In this document: in pieces, positions 3,610-5,119 of the stretch
Layout: each line of letters opens with the position of its first letter
How positions within the stretch are numbered: the stretch's first letter is position 1
NCBI GenBank assembly: GCA_021789795.1
Contig: JAJYJA010000167.1
Span: 1-5,119, forward strand
Direction: 5' to 3'
DNA: 5,119 nt
From: Deltaproteobacteria bacterium
GTDB taxonomy: Bacteria; Desulfobacterota; Desulfobulbia; Desulfobulbales; VMSU01
The notes under the pieces: generated by a model
Told to the model about the DNA's origin: nothing
The model's input: the letters and a program-made list of their open reading frames with translations, nothing else
Databases searched by the model: none
Translations under genes and position numbers: made by a program

Positions 3610-5119
3610 TCACAGAGAGAGGGCGAGCAGTAAGCCCAAGGTCAGGGCGACGTAGAGCAGATAGACCCCCAGCACCCCGTGCTGGAGGATGGTGCGGGCC
3701 CGAAAGGCCAGGCGGCTGGCCCATCGGCAGAGCGGGTAGAGGAGCAGGTCGAGCACCACCTCCGGGGTGTGGTCGGCGAAGCGGGCCGGGGCCGGGAAGA
3801 AGCCGAAGGGCGGCTCGCCTTTGATCTCCGTCCGTAGCCCCCAGGCAAAAAGGCCGGTCAGCAGCTCGGCGAAGGAGGCGGCGCTGTACTGCATCCGGGG
3901 AGAGGGGTTGGGGTAGCCGCAGCCCCAGGTGCCGGAGGCCGCAGCCCGCGCCGGAAGCTGGCGCCGCAGCCAGAGGATCATCGCCCCCGTCCCGGCCAGG
4001 AGCAAGGCCGAGAGGGTGATCCCGCCCGCCGGGGCCAGGGCGTTTAAGGGGGCCGGCCCGGACGGTAAGGCGCCCAGTTGCCCTAGCGCCCTGGCCAGGA
4101 GCGGCAACGCCATCCCCGGCAGGACGCCGATCAGTAGGCAGGCGGCCAGGAGGATGAGCATCGGGGCCCGCATCGAGACCGGGGCCTCGGCGACCGACGG
4201 CCCCTGCTTGACCCGGGCCTCGCCCAGGAATACCACCCCGCACACCTTGACGAAACAAGCCACCGCCAGGGCCCCGGTCAGGGCCAGGAAGGGGGCGGCG
4301 ATCACCGCTAGGCTCAAGGGTGAAAATCCGGTCTGGCCGCTTACGCTGTGCAGCAGGCCCAGATAGATCAGCCACTCGCTGACGAAGCCGTTGGCGGGCG
4401 GCAGGCCGCAGATGGCCACCGCCCCGCCCAGGAAACAGAGGCCGGTCACGGGCATCAGCTTGAGCAAGCCGCCGCAGGCGTCGAGCCGCCGGGTGCCGGT
4501 GGCCTTAATCACCGCCCCCGCCCCCAGGAACAGCAGCGACTTGAACAGCCCGTGGTTGATGACGTGCAGCAGTGCCCCGGCCAGGCCCAGGGCCGCCAGG
4601 GCCGGCTGCCCGAAGCTGCGGCCCAGAAGCGAGAGCCCCAGGCCGATCAGGATGATGCCGATATTTTCCACCGAGTGGTAGGCCAGGAGGCGTTTGATGT
4701 CGTGCTGGGCGATGGCGAAGGCCACCCCCATCACCGCCGACAGCACCCCGAGGGTCAGCAGCCCCGCCCCCCACCAGGGAGGGATATTGAAGAAGAACGA
4801 GCTGACGCGGACTAGGCCGTAGATGCCCATCTTGATCATCACCCCGGACATCAGGGCCGAGACGTGGCTGGGGGCGGCGGCGTGGGCCTCGGGCAGCCAA
4901 CTGTGCAGGGGCATGATCCCGGCCTTGACCCCGAAGCCGAAGAGGGCGAGCAGGAAGAGGGCGCGGGCGGCGGGAGAGGCGGCATTGAGGCTGGCGGCGG
5001 ACGGGAAGTCGAAGGAGCCGGTCTGTCGGGCCAGGAGGACGAAGAAGGCGTACAGGACCAGGGTGGCGGTGTGGGTGTAGGCCAGATAGACGAAGGCCGC
5101 CCGCCGGGACTCCTCCTTT
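3610..5119 (-). CDS. hyfB: HyfB-like (hydrogenase-4 subunit B) proton-translocating membrane subunit, 5' end off window
   Basis: The C-terminal 502 residues of a NuoL/NuoM/MrpD-type antiporter-like membrane protein (Proton_antipo_M family), closest in style to HyfB/HycC of group 4 membrane-bound hydrogenases. Such subunits form the proton or sodium channel coupled to a cytoplasmic Ni-Fe or Ni-Fe-like module. Seen (numbering from the first visible residue): PLHSWLPEAH at 70-79; the TM7-type lysine in VMIKMG (Lys96); HSVENIG at 148-154; HVINHGLFKSLLFLG at 185-199; GLPPANGFVSEW at 238-249; and the HyfB C-terminal signature GTWGCGY with RMQYSAASFA at 396-417, ending with ILQHG at 477-481 and a last membrane helix. 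At least ten hydrophobic helices can be counted. HyfB proteins are about 600-670 residues, so some 100-170 residues lie beyond the edge; the frame has no stop up to 5119. It is the last gene of its strand, convergent with nifA; partner genes are expected to the right. Whether the complex is a true hydrogenase or a related complex lacking Ni-Fe ligands cannot be told here. Confidence 0.85.
   Translation of the reverse strand, partial: KEESRRAAFVYLAYTHTATLVLYAFFVLLARQTGSFDFPSAASLNAASPAARALFLLALFGFGVKAGIMPLHSWLPEAHAAAPSHVSALMSGVMIKMGIYGLVRVSSFFFNIPPWWGAGLLTLGVLSAVMGVAFAIAQHDIKRLLAYHSVENIGIILIGLGLSLLGRSFGQPALAALGLAGALLHVINHGLFKSLLFLGAGAVIKATGTRRLDACGGLLKLMPVTGLCFLGGAVAICGLPPANGFVSEWLIYLGLLHSVSGQTGFSPLSLAVIAAPFLALTGALAVACFVKVCGVVFLGEARVKQGPSVAEAPVSMRAPMLILLAACLLIGVLPGMALPLLARALGQLGALPSGPAPLNALAPAGGITLSALLLAGTGAMILWLRRQLPARAAASGTWGCGYPNPSPRMQYSAASFAELLTGLFAWGLRTEIKGEPPFGFFPAPARFADHTPEVVLDLLLYPLCRWASRLAFRARTILQHGVLGVYLLYVALTLGLLLALSL

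Noticed and set aside
3488..4375. 295-residue minus-strand frame overlapping hyfB
   Set aside because: It is the shifted frame of hyfB, rich in Gly, Pro, Arg and Ala with no motif, and starts inside conserved hyfB sequence.
4348..4815. 155-residue plus-strand frame antisense to hyfB
   Set aside because: Gln- and Ala-rich low-complexity product complementary to well-conserved transmembrane codons; no independent support.

Overview
The window looks like part of the chromosome of a GC-rich, strictly anaerobic diazotroph. A sulfate-reducing or related Desulfobacterota (former Deltaproteobacteria) lineage is the best guess. This rests on three things: a NifH of the cluster III type (anaerobe and Desulfovibrio-like), a nifI1 gene directly after nifH (an order known from methanogens, clostridia and deltaproteobacteria), and a HyfB-type membrane subunit of an energy-converting hydrogenase-like complex next door. 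No species can be named from the sequence alone.

Layout, left to right: (1) positions 1-348, minus strand, the N-terminal 116 residues of NifI1, a PII-like nitrogenase regulator running off the left edge; (2) 349-505, a structured nifH-nifI1 gap with a 9-bp perfect inverted repeat; (3) 506-1330, minus strand, complete nifH; (4) 1331-1834, a 504-bp AT-rich divergent control region; (5) 1835-3445, plus strand, a complete nifA-type sigma-54 activator with a TTG start; (6) 3446-3609, a convergent intergenic gap with repeat-like sequence; (7) 3610-5119, minus strand, the C-terminal 502 residues of a HyfB-like proton-translocating subunit whose 5' end lies beyond the right edge.

How the parts fit: NifA would activate sigma-54 RNA polymerase at a -24/-12 promoter for the nifH-nifI1 operon, and probably also at a second -24/-12 promoter facing its own gene. 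The product NifH delivers electrons to NifDK (outside the window). NifI1, with its expected partner NifI2, would shut nitrogenase off post-translationally when fixed nitrogen is plentiful. The HyfB protein belongs to a separate, convergent transcription unit; a link to H2 or redox metabolism during nitrogen fixation is only inference.

The most interesting stretch is the divergent control region. It holds two opposed sigma-54 promoters, a 29-bp dyad whose centre lies within about 3 bp of the midpoint between the two predicted transcription starts, up to four copies of a TGACAA-type motif, a perfect IHF consensus on the nifA side, a second dyad, and no canonical NifA site (TGT-N10-ACA). This looks like one shared enhancer serving two promoters, possibly with a DNA site unlike the textbook NifA box.
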